Source of the DNA: Amphibalanus amphitrite
Taxonomy: Eukaryota > Arthropoda > Thecostraca > Balanomorpha > Balanidae
DNA: 64,000 nt
Reading direction: 5' to 3'
Assembly: GCF_019059575.1 (NCBI RefSeq)
Contig: NW_024883430.1
Location: forward strand, 1-64,000
Under the pieces are notes generated by a model. It ran no database searches. It was not told where the DNA came from and was given only the letters and a program-made list of their open reading frames with translations. Made by a program: the position numbers and the translations under genes. Shown here piece after piece: positions 32,779 to 45,199 of the stretch. Each line of letters starts with the position of its first letter. Position 1 is the first letter of the stretch.

Positions 32779-35041
32779 CTCCCGGCGACACCAGAAACTG
32801 TGAAATAAAAAATGGGGAAACGGTCGATATGTGATAAGGGTAGACGGTGCATACGCATAATGTGAGGGAGAGTATACGTTTTCCGCTTATTAAATTTCCG
32901 CTAGGCAGCTAACAATGTGAGGAACGTAATATAAAACGGCATTGTCGTGTAGTGAATGCCTAGATCATGATTAAATGAGTGCTGGGCTGAGGAATTTAAT
33001 GCTTAGACTGAACTATATCTATGTATGATTTGCCCCAATTATTCAGGCAATGAACAAACGTATTACGTAAATACACTGATATTTGATCACACATATACGG
33101 CATATCCAGTTTAGGAAAAGCAGAGCCTTGACTAGTCCAATGCCCATCCCTTGCTCACAAAACCTCATTTACCCTGAGGCAAAGCTATAACAATTCATGT
33201 TTCCATTGCGCTTTCGGCAAAAGCGAGAGTAACTACCTAATATCGGTGATGCCACGTTACGCGGCAGCCTCCGTCTCGATTTCTGCACGGGTTGCGTCAC
33301 ATTCGTCACGAAATGTGACGTCAAATCACCATGGGCGTCACGCCTTTTCAGGCGTTACTCGTTAGTTTCTCGGTGTGAGCATGCTGCGGTAAAATCGTCA
33401 CACAGTCAGGTAAAGTTGCTGTAGAGATGGAGCTAACGGTGCCTGGTGGCGTGGGATATGAAATTTAATGGTGTTTTGTGGTGGGCGTGGCTATACGTTG
33501 TGCAGGAGTCCGACGAGGTATTTCTCTGTGAGGTTTTGCGGTTTGTCGCTGGGGTTTACCTGCTTCTTGCTGCTTTCGGTTTTCGGTGTCATTGGACCGA
33601 TCACCTTGTAAGTAACATGGTAGACGATATTATATCGCATGACAAGGTAATTACTATGATCGCCCAATGAGCCAGAAGAACCGAACTTTTCTAACTACTT
33701 CGACAATCGGTGTGAGTGTAAGGTGTACGAGTAAAGTATGTAGCCGAAGCTATGGGTCTATAGGACGTTTTAGCTACCCCGCAGCTGAGTGGTATAACTG
33801 AACTCCATTCTCTGACATGACCAGAGGCTTCGGCATAGACTAAGCATCCCATTATTACCAGTGGACCTTTTTGCTAGCGGTCGTAAAAGTCCTGTTATCT
33901 TTTTACGAAGACCCATCGCCCAAACTGCTCCAGCGTTACGCATCAGTGAACCCAAACTACCCGGACAAAACCTGGACAAAATCGTCCCGTCTTCGGGCGC
34001 AATGCCGTTCTACATGGGTCAAACGGAACGATATAAAACGGGCATGGTCTCCGTTAAATCGAGACTCGGGCGATTCGCCCTGGAGACACTCCCATATCGC
34101 GTGAGAAATCCACAGCAGAAATTCAGACATGTGAGAAAACGTTTTGCTGGATGACTGAATAAACGATAACCTTCAGCAGTGCCTCAAGCAGACAATAAAC
34201 CACTAACCAGGTTCTCATTGATTGCAAAAATCGGCCATTTCCATCGTTTACCTTGGCTAGCATTGAAAGTGACGTATTTTATTAAGGCTCAGCGGGGTGG
34301 CGCGACTTTTAGAATTTATGGCGCTGTTCAATGCGATTTGTTGACCGGCTGGCTGTCATGCCACAGCAATAACCCACATGTAAATGAACACCTCAAGGTT
34401 AATTGCCATGAGGTCCCGGATTTTGCTCGGTGCACATTGCACATTTAATAAAAGTTCCCTGCCTTACCATTATGCGGTTAGAAGGTGAGAGGCCAAATGA
34501 AAAGGGTAAAGACCAGTGTAGATCTTACGATAAGGCTTGCGATAAGATACCGAAACCCAAGAAACGATGATTTATGAATGATCAATCCGTCCTGAAAATT
34601 GTACACGCTTTATAGAAATATTCCTAGGACAATTCTTTTTCACTTTGAATTTTTTTTACAGCAATCCGATATGTCATCCAATGCGAATCTACAATAGTCA
34701 GGTTGAAGTCCTCATTATCTAATTCAAACTACCTTGCTACATTTGATAAACGTTCTAATAAATAGGGACATGATAAAATATCTTTTTTTAGATGAGATCA
34801 GCTTTCTCTTGACATTTAAGGGTTAAGTGCTGAGAAAATGTTTACATCATGCATACATAGGGCATGACGGCCTGTGACCTTTCAGAATTGCAAACCTAAA
34901 CAAATCACCCGTTATGGTAACCAACAGGGCATGCAGGAGGTCGTGACTGATCAGTGATACATTGAAAAGATCAATTCTCAAAGCATAGGATGATTGCTCC
35001 TTGACCTATAGCAGTAAGACATACAAATGTCAAGGAACAAC
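32779..35041. other. Upstream of neutral ceramidase; intergenic
   Basis: 5' flank of the minus-strand ceramidase, probably including its untranslated exon and promoter, neither of which could be placed. The plus frames around 33861-34154 show no domain. Confidence 0.3.
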
Positions 35042-36233
35042 TTAACCCGCGCCCTGCTGGGGGGGGTGTTTGAACACCCCCCCTTGTGGTTTTTCGCGAA
35101 TATCTCAAAAACGGCGGCGCGGAGCGCCGCCGTTTTTGGTACACCTTATCATACATCAATTCTACACATGTTGTGAAAATTTCAGACCAAGGTCATTCAA
35201 GGTCAGGTCACCAGGTCACTTGAAGTGACCTCACCTCATAAAAACTTTCAATGTCTGTCATAGCTACACCGAGTGACCGATCGCTTTGAAACTTTCAGCG
35301 ATTGCTAAGAGCAATAGCATGTACAAAATGTTTATCTCAGAATTTTGATATCGATGACCTAAGGTCAGGTCAATTTTGCGACCTCCCCTTTATAAGTCAA
35401 TGGGAGAAAATTGAAATGCGCCTCTTTTGGATGAAAGACATTATACACACTCCCAAACACCGAATTACAAGTGGTTTAGACACACTGAACTTGAAAATGG
35501 TGTCCGTGACCCTTGTTTATGCCCTGAGGTCATCTTAGGTCACGAATGGTATCTAACAGTTTTTCGCAAATAACTTTTGATAGAGGCATGCTAGAGCGAT
35601 AAAAACGCCTTAGATGTGTTCAGCTCGACGATACGGATAGACTGATATGCAACATGACCCTTTCCGGTCAGGTCATGACCTTGACCTGAGGTCAAATTTT
35701 CAAGTTGACCTTTCAAGGTCAAGTTATAGTTCATTCGATGCGTCTTGACGAGAGGAACACGATGCCGGTAAAAGAAAGCTCGTACAAGGCTTGGGTCAAA
35801 AGTTATTGCAGAAAAACTGTTTTCGAAAATATCGGCTATTTTTGCAGTTTTTGCCCCCTGCAGGCAAAACCGTTGACCTTAGGTCAAATCTGAGAGAATT
35901 ACTCAGAAAGGGCGTTAATAGGGCTATCGAATGCGCTTTTCCGCGGCGCTGTAGCTCTATTGGTTCCCGAGTTATGCGTTGGCTTCTTGGAAATTTTCGA
36001 CATTCGACCTGGAAATCGGCGAAATTTTGCCTTCAATGACCTCTGGTGACCTGACCTTTGACCTGACCAAAAAATTGACCGAAGTGATTTCGTCATTATT
36101 TTTTACGCTCTTTCGAACGCCGCCTTCCGCGTATCGCTACGTGGCCCAGGAGCCGAGTTACAAGGGGGGTGTTCAAACACCCCCCCCCCAGCAGGGCGTG
36201 GAAATCCAGGACCCCCAGCAGGGCGCGGGTTAA
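35042..36233 (+). mobile_element. piggyBac-like non-autonomous element, copy 8 (complete)
   Basis: A 1192-bp element bounded by TTAACCCGCGCCCTGCTGG and its exact reverse complement. Both ends carry a G/C-run hairpin (GGGGTGTTTGAACACCCC at the left, GGGGTGTTCAAACACCCC at the right). A perfect 14-bp hairpin with a 3-base loop (AAAAACGGCGGCGC arms, 35107-35137) follows the left end. The right terminus is locally duplicated (CCAGCAGGGCG twice). More than twenty AGGTCA/TGACCT hexamers lie inside, several as tandem pairs (AAGGTCAGGTCA). Non-coding. Confidence 0.75.
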
Positions 36234-36351
36234 ATGGCAGTGTTTCGTAAGACTATTTCGAGCCTGGAACTATGTAAACGATAAGAAGCGTGTTGAATAT
36301 GTTGCCACAAAAATACTGCGCATTGCATGATTACATATTTTAATTTCAATG

Positions 36352-37547
36352 TTAACCCGGCCGGGCCCGGGGGGTAATCCCAACCACCGCAGCCCGGGGG
36401 GGGCGTTTTTCGCCCCCCCCCCCTGTCTAACTCCGTAAATAAGGGAGCTACGGAAACAAAAGCGATACCAAACGAAAGGTCCTTACGAGACGATTCTAAT
36501 GCACCTAAAATTTTTGACCTCAGGTCAATTTTCAAGGTCAGAGGTCAAGGTCAAAGGCCAAAACCGGCACATGTGTAGTGATCTCAAAGTAAGCCTTCTA
36601 GAGGACGGCAAGCTGCATCAAACCGGCAAAATTGGGTGTCAAACGAAAGAAGAGAATCTGAGGATTCTGAAAATGTGCTCCAAATCAAAGGTCAAGGTCA
36701 AGGTCACGCTCAAAATTGACCTCAAACTTGGCACTTTTTCGCACATCTTGCGTGCTAACTTCCAAGATGTTTTGAAATGTTTTGAGGCTTATTAGTTCCC
36801 TATTTGTGGTTCATCTTACGATACAAGGCTGCTCAAAGGTCAAGGTCACAGAAGAGTATCCCTGCTAGAGGCTATTTCACTGATTCAAGTTAGTGATAAT
36901 AAATAAGACAATTTTGCCATCCGGAAGCTCTAAATGAAGGCTCAGAGGAAAATAGATGCCAGATTCGTGATCAGCGGGTACAAATTCATCATAAACGACC
37001 TTTAATGTGTCAAGGTCAACCAGAGGTCATTCGAGGTCACATGAGGTCAACATGAAACTTGACCTTTTCCGAACAAAATATATATCATTCGACGCGGCTT
37101 GACAAGGCAAATGCGATGGTACCACTGCCGTAGCTCTAGGACCATTTTTGTCGAAGTTATTTGCGAAAAACTAAAACCACATTTCGGGGTCGTTGACCTG
37201 ACCTCTGACCTCAGGTCACCAAAACTATTTTTCTATTCTATTTTTCTCCAGGTCAAACGCTACACAGCCGTGCTCGTAATTTGTCTTTATCTCTAAAACT
37301 CTATTTTTAGCAGCTATTTGAAGTTTGCGTCTGTGACGCCGAAGTTTGCCGTGCAGGGGTCTAGAAAAATGGACCTTGTGACGTCATCAAGGGGGCTAGG
37401 TCCAAATTTTTTACTTCAGAAGATGTCAAATTGATGGAAGAAAAGGTACTGAAAGTTTCGCCTTCCTATCCCTAAGCGTTCGAGAGTTATCGCAAATATT
37501 CGCCAGGGGGGGGGGCGAAAAACGCCCCCTGGGCCCGCGAGGGTTAA
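36352..37547. mobile_element. piggyBac-like non-autonomous element, copy 9 (complete)
   Basis: A 1196-bp element from TTAACCCGGCCGGGCCC to GGGCCCGCGAGGGTTAA. Each end has a GGGGGCG-TTTTTCGCCCCC type hairpin with long G/C runs (near 36395-36425 and 37506-37529). The interior is AGGTCA-rich (for example AAGGTCAAGGTCAAGGTCAC near 36690). Non-coding. It is only 118 bp from copy 8. Confidence 0.7.
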
Positions 37548-37719
37548 CAATAACGGGCTGATAAACAAGACCGTATTTCATAGTTTCATGAATAAATGAT
37601 CTTTGGATTATCAAATGATCTTACGATGAAACAGTAGAGTCATCCTGTGTTTAAATCCTCCAACTAGCGGACACAAACTCCTTCCAAATCAGCAGTAGAT
37701 ACCTATCACACCTACCAGA

Positions 37720-37767
37720 GCAGTCCTCCCAGTCCTCCCAGTCCTCCCAGTCCTCCTGTCCTCCCAG
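37720..37767. repeat. 9-bp tandem repeat (CAGTCCTCC)n
   Basis: Five to six units, one shortened. Minisatellite-like. Confidence 0.85.
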
Positions 37768-39827
37768 TCGTGTCCCCCCGAACCAACACCACCTCCGACT
37801 GCCCCGCGTCAGTCCACAAAACCTCCCTATCTCGGCTGACATTTCATGGGAAGCGTCATATGTTGCCACCACACCGTCTGTTGAGATCCCACAGACAGCG
37901 AGATAGGCGCAGGGCAGGCCCAACTGCGGAGCGGAAATGATCGTATATAGCGCTACAGGTGACCTTTACTTTGGTCTGCGCAGAATGTTGTAATGTTTTC
38001 ATTTTTGGTGCATTGTTAGTACCCATTGGCATCATTTAGCGGCTGCCCAAATATACGAAGCAGTAGGAGCAATAAAGCTGTATGTCATAGCTCATGCTAA
38101 CGATCCTCTGTCTACATATTAGTCGTTCAATTTTTCGGTCAATCAAAAAGGACCAGTCATGTCAGTCCTGAGTCCATTATGAGACTCCGTCGCATCCATT
38201 GTAGCTAAAAATGAATTGCTACACACTAGCTTGGTAACTACAGAGTAGATTTTCGAGGCTTATCAGAAGCGTCCGTTAAGGAATACCGTTCCTACGACTT
38301 TCAGCGTGACCTTCATAACAGGTCATCACAAGTAACCGGTTCTTTCAGTAACGCACGCGGGTTATCCTGCCCATCTACATACATCCATTTCGCCCACCTT
38401 CTCACATACGCCAACTTAGGGTCCGTGACCTCTGTAGTCGAACTGCCGGTTTAGCAGCTTACAAAACCAGTCGGCATTTTTGGCACGAGCTGATACCAGT
38501 TCCGTTGCAACTTTTTATCGAGTCTCTTCCATTAGTTGATGTGGACCTTTTTGCTGTACCGCAAATGTGCCGTCAATATTGCGAGCAAATGTAGTTGTGG
38601 CTGACTGACAAGTCCGCTAAGAAGTCTATATTTGTGAGGATTATCTGCAATAGAGCGCCGCCTTATGGTCACACGGTGTTAGGGAATTAAACGGTGGATA
38701 TGTTCATACTAAGACGCTGCTCGTTCTCGCTTTCAACGTCTTACTCACATAATGCTTTACCGGGAAATCGTATGACGTCAGTCGTCTACGGACTGTCGTT
38801 GTTCTTAAAGCTTACCTTTGTGTGGATCGTGTATGTGAAATATTTACCAGACCTTGATTACATCCATTACATTTGTACCATACTTAGAGCGAATGAAATG
38901 CAGCAAAGGTAGACAAAAAGTGTCGGGATTGTTTAACGAAAATTATTCAATTTTGGTATGGATCAAGAAGTAAAGATCATAGTTTACAAACTCACGTTCG
39001 ATTCTTCTATCTAATCTTTCGAAAATCACAGCCTTTTTATAGATCAACCGCATGGTCACAAAATTCACATGACCTTACGATGAATATGAGTACGGACTTG
39101 TTCTTTCATTATCCAGTATCCACTGACCACTCGCTGACTAACTCACCTGACGCTCGCCAACTCACCACCCACTCGCTCACTCGGTGTCTCACTCTCTCGC
39201 TCAGCAATTCCACACTCCTTCACTCCCTCCTCACTCTCTAACCTCCCACACAGGACTGGTTCTTTGTTTCTTTGCGGCGTTGTTCACGTCCTCAAACGTT
39301 TGCCCGTTTGCACGTAATCTGCGACGAGTGGTGGTGATCTTTTCTGTAAAAACCTGCCGCTATGCTACGATAGCCTACTGGCCCTGCTGTGGGGATTATG
39401 TGTGCAAGATTACGTAGTTTCTACGTCAGAGTTTCACAGTTATTATGGCGTTAAATGTCTGGAAGCCAGTGTTTAACGTTTGACTGTCTTCCCTTACTGT
39501 GATGACCTGTGATGAGACAAAGCTAATTGCTATCAAAGTTCTATCAAATCGCATCAATCGCTGCGTGTCATCAGTCATAGTCTCTTACCATCGTAGCTCC
39601 ATTGAAAAAAAAATGCCGAGAATCGCTTCTGTTTGCGTCTTCGAGCCTTTCCCGGCAGTGATCACTGTACTAAATGAGTTTTACACCACCACTTTGTCCG
39701 CCACAGTGCACACCATCACTCTATTTCCCCTATTCCTTCACCCCTCCATTGGCCTCCATTTCATCACTCTTTTTCCGCCACTTTCTGGAAACTCAGATAA
39801 CATCGACACTCCGTTTTGTCACTCTTC

Positions 39828-39934
39828 TCGCATCACTATTCACTTAGCTCGTCTATTGTCACACTCAGTCACCTCATCGCATCGCTATCGCATCACTATT
39901 CGCTTCACTCGTCCGTTGTCACACTCCGCCACCT
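39828..39934. repeat. Two ~46-bp copies in tandem, period 61 bp
   Basis: CGCATCACTATTC, then CTCGTC and TTGTCACACTC, recurs at 39828 and 39889 inside a C/T-rich region. This explains the long apparent reading frame there. Confidence 0.65.
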
Positions 39935-42900
39935 TTACCACCTCTAAGCGCCATAGATCAGCATCTTACGCGTCTTTCCATCGTCTTCGCCTCCGTCTAT
40001 CGCCTTCTCATCTCACCATCGCATTCTCGCCGCCTTTGTCACTAAAACCGTCACTATCGTCACCAAGCCTTCACAAACACCTTCACCAACGCAATCACCA
40101 CCATCAGCACCAGCACCAGCACGTGTCTCCCGCTCGCGCAGACTTCTCGCTCGCACTGACTATTCTCGCATGGTATCCGCACGCCTCGGACACTATAGCG
40201 GAACTGTGGAAGCGGCCCGCTAAACCCGCTAAACTTGCCGAGTCATGCCAAGGTGCCAAGCTTAGCGGAAACGATGGCCACGTTAAACGGTATAGCGCCA
40301 GACCGTTTTCGTAGAAATGGATAAAAGACATTTAATGGTTCTAACGGGAAAGGTCGGTTTGGCCGGGCTGAATGAGAGAGTAAATTGGGGTGTAATCGGG
40401 GGTAGATGCTAATGACGCGAGTAAAAGCTGATGTTTAAGAGTGTGAAGTTGTTAATGAGATGGCCCCATTTATCTATTGTAGATAGCGTATACTTGATTC
40501 AGTTCATTGTCTACCAGTCGCTATGAAGATAATTATAGCAGCATTCTGACGCATTCCAATACCACTTTTTAACTCAGATGACACTGAATGAAAAGTGTAG
40601 ACCATGTAACAAATTTGGAGTCATGTGAGAAAGGCGGTCCTCAGAGAAGGATGCATTACAATTTACAACACTGGGAACAGACACAAATGAAACGGAGCTG
40701 TAAAAATGATTGAATGCTGATTTGATGAATTCATACTTTGCTCCTTATAAAACATGTATTTTACGAGTTCTCGTCTCATCGCGGAACCTCTGGCTCCAAT
40801 GCTTTAGGCCCTAATGCTTATCACAGTGGGATACCAGCCGTTCCTAACGGAGCGAGTCTGCCTGAGGCGCGACTCACGGCGACTGATACTTCACTGCCCG
40901 CACCGAGCCGACAGCCCTGAGGCCATCGTTTGACAGCCTAGCATAGCGTGCTCATAACTAAAACCAGCCAAAGTCTTATTATGTAACCGGCAAACTATTC
41001 AAACATTCTGCGGCCTGATATTGAGAAGGATCATCCCGGATTATGGCAATGATTGATGAACTCGAGGGGCTACTTGAGCGTGTTCCTGGATGCACGCGAG
41101 GAAGTTATACACCTCATACGCACCCATTGGACTATTTTTTGACTGTTCTCTAAAAAAGTTGTTATGCTGTAACCCTAGTTGTGTTCAGCATTCAGCAAGC
41201 CCCCGTGAGACCATTTTCAAGACTGTTGCTTAGAAAAAGTCGCTAGCTACCGCTCTAGTTGTCCCCAGTAAGCTCCCCATGCTACGTAGTACGCACTACA
41301 ATCGCTTCATCGCACTGGCCATAGCGGAGTCTATCACCATGCTCTCCTCGGAGTCACCGCCTCATAAATGACCCTCGTGTCGGGTGTAAAGCAGCGCGAG
41401 GACGGCCACTGCCGGGGGCCACACTGGTTACCGGACAATGACCCTGCACGAGGGACGGTGCAGGGGAATCCCTTCGGTATGTTACCATATCTCGAGATCG
41501 GTTGGCAGTCCCATGTGAATCCCATTAGAAGTATCGAGACACTGGACTCCCCGTATAATGTTTGTTTTGTTTGGCAATTGGATTGAAGCCCAAGCGGTGA
41601 ACTTTGATCAAACCAATCTCGTTTTTGTGGTGTTGGCTTTACCATGAGTGGAATGCAACAAAAAGTCGGTGATCAAATCATTACCGAATCTGGGGCGTAC
41701 ATAAACGAACACATTGATCAGATTTATGTTACCAGGGTAGCACGCTACCGCGGCGAACCAAATATGGAACCAACTGGGTTGGAACGGTGGTTCGCTGCTG
41801 ACTCATTCTACCGCTGCGCCACTGAGCGTTCACCGTTCACACCAACACCAGTCGGCAGTCACCAACATAAACTGAACACCCGCAAACACTTCTCCCGCCG
41901 GAGATTGCCTCCTCAAACACTCACCTGTTTTTTTTCCAACGGCACTGCTCACTGTAAGCGTTCTTCAGCGGTTAATGACACGATTTGATCACCCGCCATC
42001 CCCATCGAGCTGCCCAAGGCCCTCTACTCACCACTTGTAGTGTGCCGTGTCTGCATTGGTGTCCGGTCGCGGCGGATCGCTGAGCACTGTCTCACGTGCC
42101 GTCTCTGCCAGTTAGCCGTCGGCAGTCCTCAGCACTTGCAGTTGCAGCAGACACCGCCACAGCATATTGTTGAAAAACCTGTTGGGAGCGCCGAACGCCT
42201 CGCAAGACTACCATCTGGAAGCACAGCGGGGCTGCCAGATGGGGTTCAGCGTGACGTAGGCGTAGTTGATGATGGGTGAAGTGAATAGAGAATAGGATTC
42301 GTCACGGTGGATCACAGGAGGGAAGATTTACGGGAGGGTTTCATAGGAGGCATGCACACTCGCCATGACTTGCACGTTTTGGATGCACCTCGTTCAATCT
42401 ACAGTAATTAAACATAGCGTGAAACATGTCACCGTAAATTGGGTTATAAAAGATGATATGCAGAATATGTATAAGCACCAAGCTAAATAACATTTCACAT
42501 TAAATAGATTACAGTTCATCATTGATGGCTGATTGTGATGGTACGAAATCCAAGGAATTTCTTCCCAGAGTCCAGCGAAAACTAGTTCGATTCATGCTCA
42601 TTGCTCATGCTTGTGCCGTGCCACGCCCACCACACAATCAAGATTCAGCATCCGATCAAGATTCAGACCGGTGCTAAGCAGGCCCATCGGAATCTTCAAA
42701 AACAACCAGCAAACTCAAACAAGAATCCTGCGCACCGGAGGGCGGAGACCCCCAATCTTTTTGTCACGCGCGTGGCTTTCTCCGGACAAAACTCAATTGC
42801 ACACAAATGAATGGGGAATGAATGGTTAAAAATATGTGATGTTATAGGTACGAGGATGCTATACTTGCAAATGTTTACATGAACGGACTACGGAGCTACA

Positions 42901-43543
42901 TATACTACACTTACTTCTCAAGAAATGTTTGGAGAAAATAAAGCAACTCCCCCCACGATCACGATATCTGGTGCACATTGAATAACATTTATTTCTGCTT
43001 CAGTCAAGAGCTTTTGTTGTTTCGGTCTTTGTTTTGTTTTCATTATTTGCTTTTAGATGAAGCATTGCCATTTTCGTTTGTATGTGTCAAGAAAATGTTT
43101 TGACATGTTAAGATAAAATAAACAGTGAATATTCTTTAATATAAGACACATTTTAAATGTTCTTGGTTGGCCTTCACAATTGTCATTTGTTTACCACACT
43201 GAACTCTATAATGTGGAATGCGCATCGGCCGCCAGATGGTGTCCAACGGCGCCGCCATGTTGCGCAGACCAGGAAGCGGCCGCCGCCTGTGTTGGGGAAT
43301 AGGGAATTCGGGACCTCGATTTACGTTTGCGGCGCTGCATCCCTTACGTTTAAGCTATGTGGACACGGAACCCGGCATCTTACGCAGAATTGAGTGGAGA
43401 ATAAGATGAAATCCTAAAAACTTCTCAGATACAAGGGGATAAATCTCAGATACAAGGGATAATACGTTAAGCCCTTATAAGTCAATGGGGAAATATGAAA
43501 ATTGCTATTTTGGCGCCGAGAATGATCTGAAACTATCTCAAGC

Positions 43544-45199
43544 CAGGGCCTCGGCTAACATGTTAACTACTGGGGCAAATGCCCCAGTAGAGTCGAGGAA
43601 TGCCCCAGTAGTGGTCAGGCTTTGCCCAACCTCCACAAAATGAGAATATATCAATATTAACGTACATTCTTTCATTCGGGAGCGGTTGAAGACGTTTGTG
43701 GCAAGAAATCAGGGGCGGCGGAAGAGGGAGTGCACGGTGTGCAGCTGCACCCTCAATTTCCATCCAAAAACATAGGCGTACAGCCCACCGCTAATGTAGG
43801 GTTTTACCAATCTCAACGATTGGCTTTGACTGGCGATTGTTTAATGCGGAGTGATCGAAAAGAAGATGTCAATAGCTAAAATTGCAGCTGCAAGGGTGAC
43901 GACTGACGATACATATAAGCTACATTCAAAGTTTCATTGTAGTCTGACTAATCGTTCCTAAGCTTCAGAAGCAGAACATACCCATGACTGAAACCGCACA
44001 TTACTTCTGCTGTGGACTGTACATTAGCAAGCATATCTTTTTACACCCCATAATCCATCTTCGTTCGAAAGAGCGTCAAAAATAATGACGAAATTACTTG
44101 AGCCACTTTTTGGTGAGGTCAAAGGTCAGGTCATGGTGAAGGCCAACTTTCGCCGATTTTCAGGTCGAATATCGACAGTTTACAAGATGCCGACGCTTAA
44201 CTCGGGAACCAATTAGAGCTACAGCACCGCGGAAAAGCGCATTTGATAGCCATATTAGCATGCTTTCTGGTTATTTCTCTTAGATTTGACCTAACGCCAA
44301 CGGTTTTGCCTGCAAGGGGCAAAAACTACTAAAGACGATTTTGGGGGAACAGTTTTTCTGCAATAACTTTTGACTCATGCTTTGCACGAGCCAAGGCCCA
44401 ATGCAAGCGCTTTCTTTTATCCGACATCGTGTTCCTCTCGTCAAGACGCATCAAATTAACTACAATTTGACCTTGAAGGTCAACTTGAAAATTCGACCTC
44501 AGGTTCAAGTCATGATCTGACCGGAAATTGTCATGTTGCATATCAGTCGATCTGCATCGTCTAACCAAACACATCTAAGGCATTTTCATCGCTCTAGCAT
44601 GCCTCTTTCAAAAGTTATTCGCGAAAAACTGTTAGATACCATTCGTGAACTGAGATGACCTCAGGGGCATAAAAAAGGGTCACGGGTGCTATTTTCATGT
44701 TCAGTGTGTCAAAGTCACGTACAGTGTTTTATAGTGTTTAGAATAACTTTCGTCTAAAAGAGGTGGTTTTGAATTTCTCCCATTGACTTATAATAGATCG
44801 GTCGCAAAAGTGAGCTGACCTTAGGTCACCGATATGAAAATTCCGAGATATAAATTTTGTACATGCTGTTGCCCTTATCAATCGCTGAAAGTTTCAAAGC
44901 GATCGGTCACTCGGTGTAGCTACGGCATACATGGAAACATTTCATGAGGTGAGGTCACTGGAAGTGACCTGGTAACCTGATCTTGAATGACCTTGGTCTG
45001 AGATTTTTACAACACGTGTAAAATTGATGGGTGATGGAGCGCCGCCGTTTTTTAGATATCCGCGAAAAACCGCAGGAAAAACCGCAGGTGTTCAAACACC
45101 TGCGGCCCCCCCCCCCCCTGCTGGGGGGCCCCCCCAGCAGGGCGCCAACACACTTTGACGATTTGCCCCAGTAGTCAAAATTCCTTAGCCGAGGCCCTG
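43544..45199. mobile_element. hAT-like element (CAGGGCCTCGGCTAA ends) with 8-bp target duplication TCTCAAGC
   Basis: Starts CAGGGCCTCGGCTAA and ends with its reverse complement TTAGCCGAGGCCCTG. Direct copies of TCTCAAGC lie at 43536-43543 and 45200-45207. Subterminal TACTGGGGCAAAT also faces ATTTGCCCCAGTA. No transposase frame was seen; the interior is mostly a piggyBac-like insertion. The exact 8-bp duplication makes these boundaries secure. Confidence 0.85.
44050..45157 (-). mobile_element. piggyBac-like non-autonomous element, copy 11, inside the hAT-like element
   Basis: Reverse-orientation relative of copy 8. It shares CGTTCGAAAGAGCGTCAAAAATAATGAC-type sequence near 44063, the GACCTTGAAGGTCAACTTGAAAA region near 44469, the CATGCCTCTTTCAAAAGTTATTCGCG region near 44600, and a GTGTTCAAACACCTGC terminal hairpin with long C/G runs near 45090-45147. 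The TTAA ends are lost. AGGTCA-dense. Confidence 0.6.

Larger units (their letters stand above)
37548..43196. other. Intergenic stretch without a recognised gene
   Basis: About 5.6 kb between TE clusters. A 271-codon plus frame at 39499-40314 is Ser/His/Thr/Leu-rich and overlaps pyrimidine-rich tandem repeats, so I regard it as non-coding. A small hairpin occurs near 41444-41466 (CCCTGCAC facing GTGCAGGG). Other open frames (41644-41988, 42601-42829) show no domain. Confidence 0.35.

Noticed and set aside
33850-38600. Two VDLFA-like strings (near 33868 and 38538) reminiscent of DIRS or RNase H-like C-termini
   Set aside because: Only five residues match and the surrounding sequence lacks further motifs. 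Probably chance or too decayed to call.
39499-40314. 271-codon plus-strand open frame
   Set aside because: Ser/His/Thr-rich product of pyrimidine-rich tandem repeats, with no domain and no signs of an exon. Regarded as non-coding.
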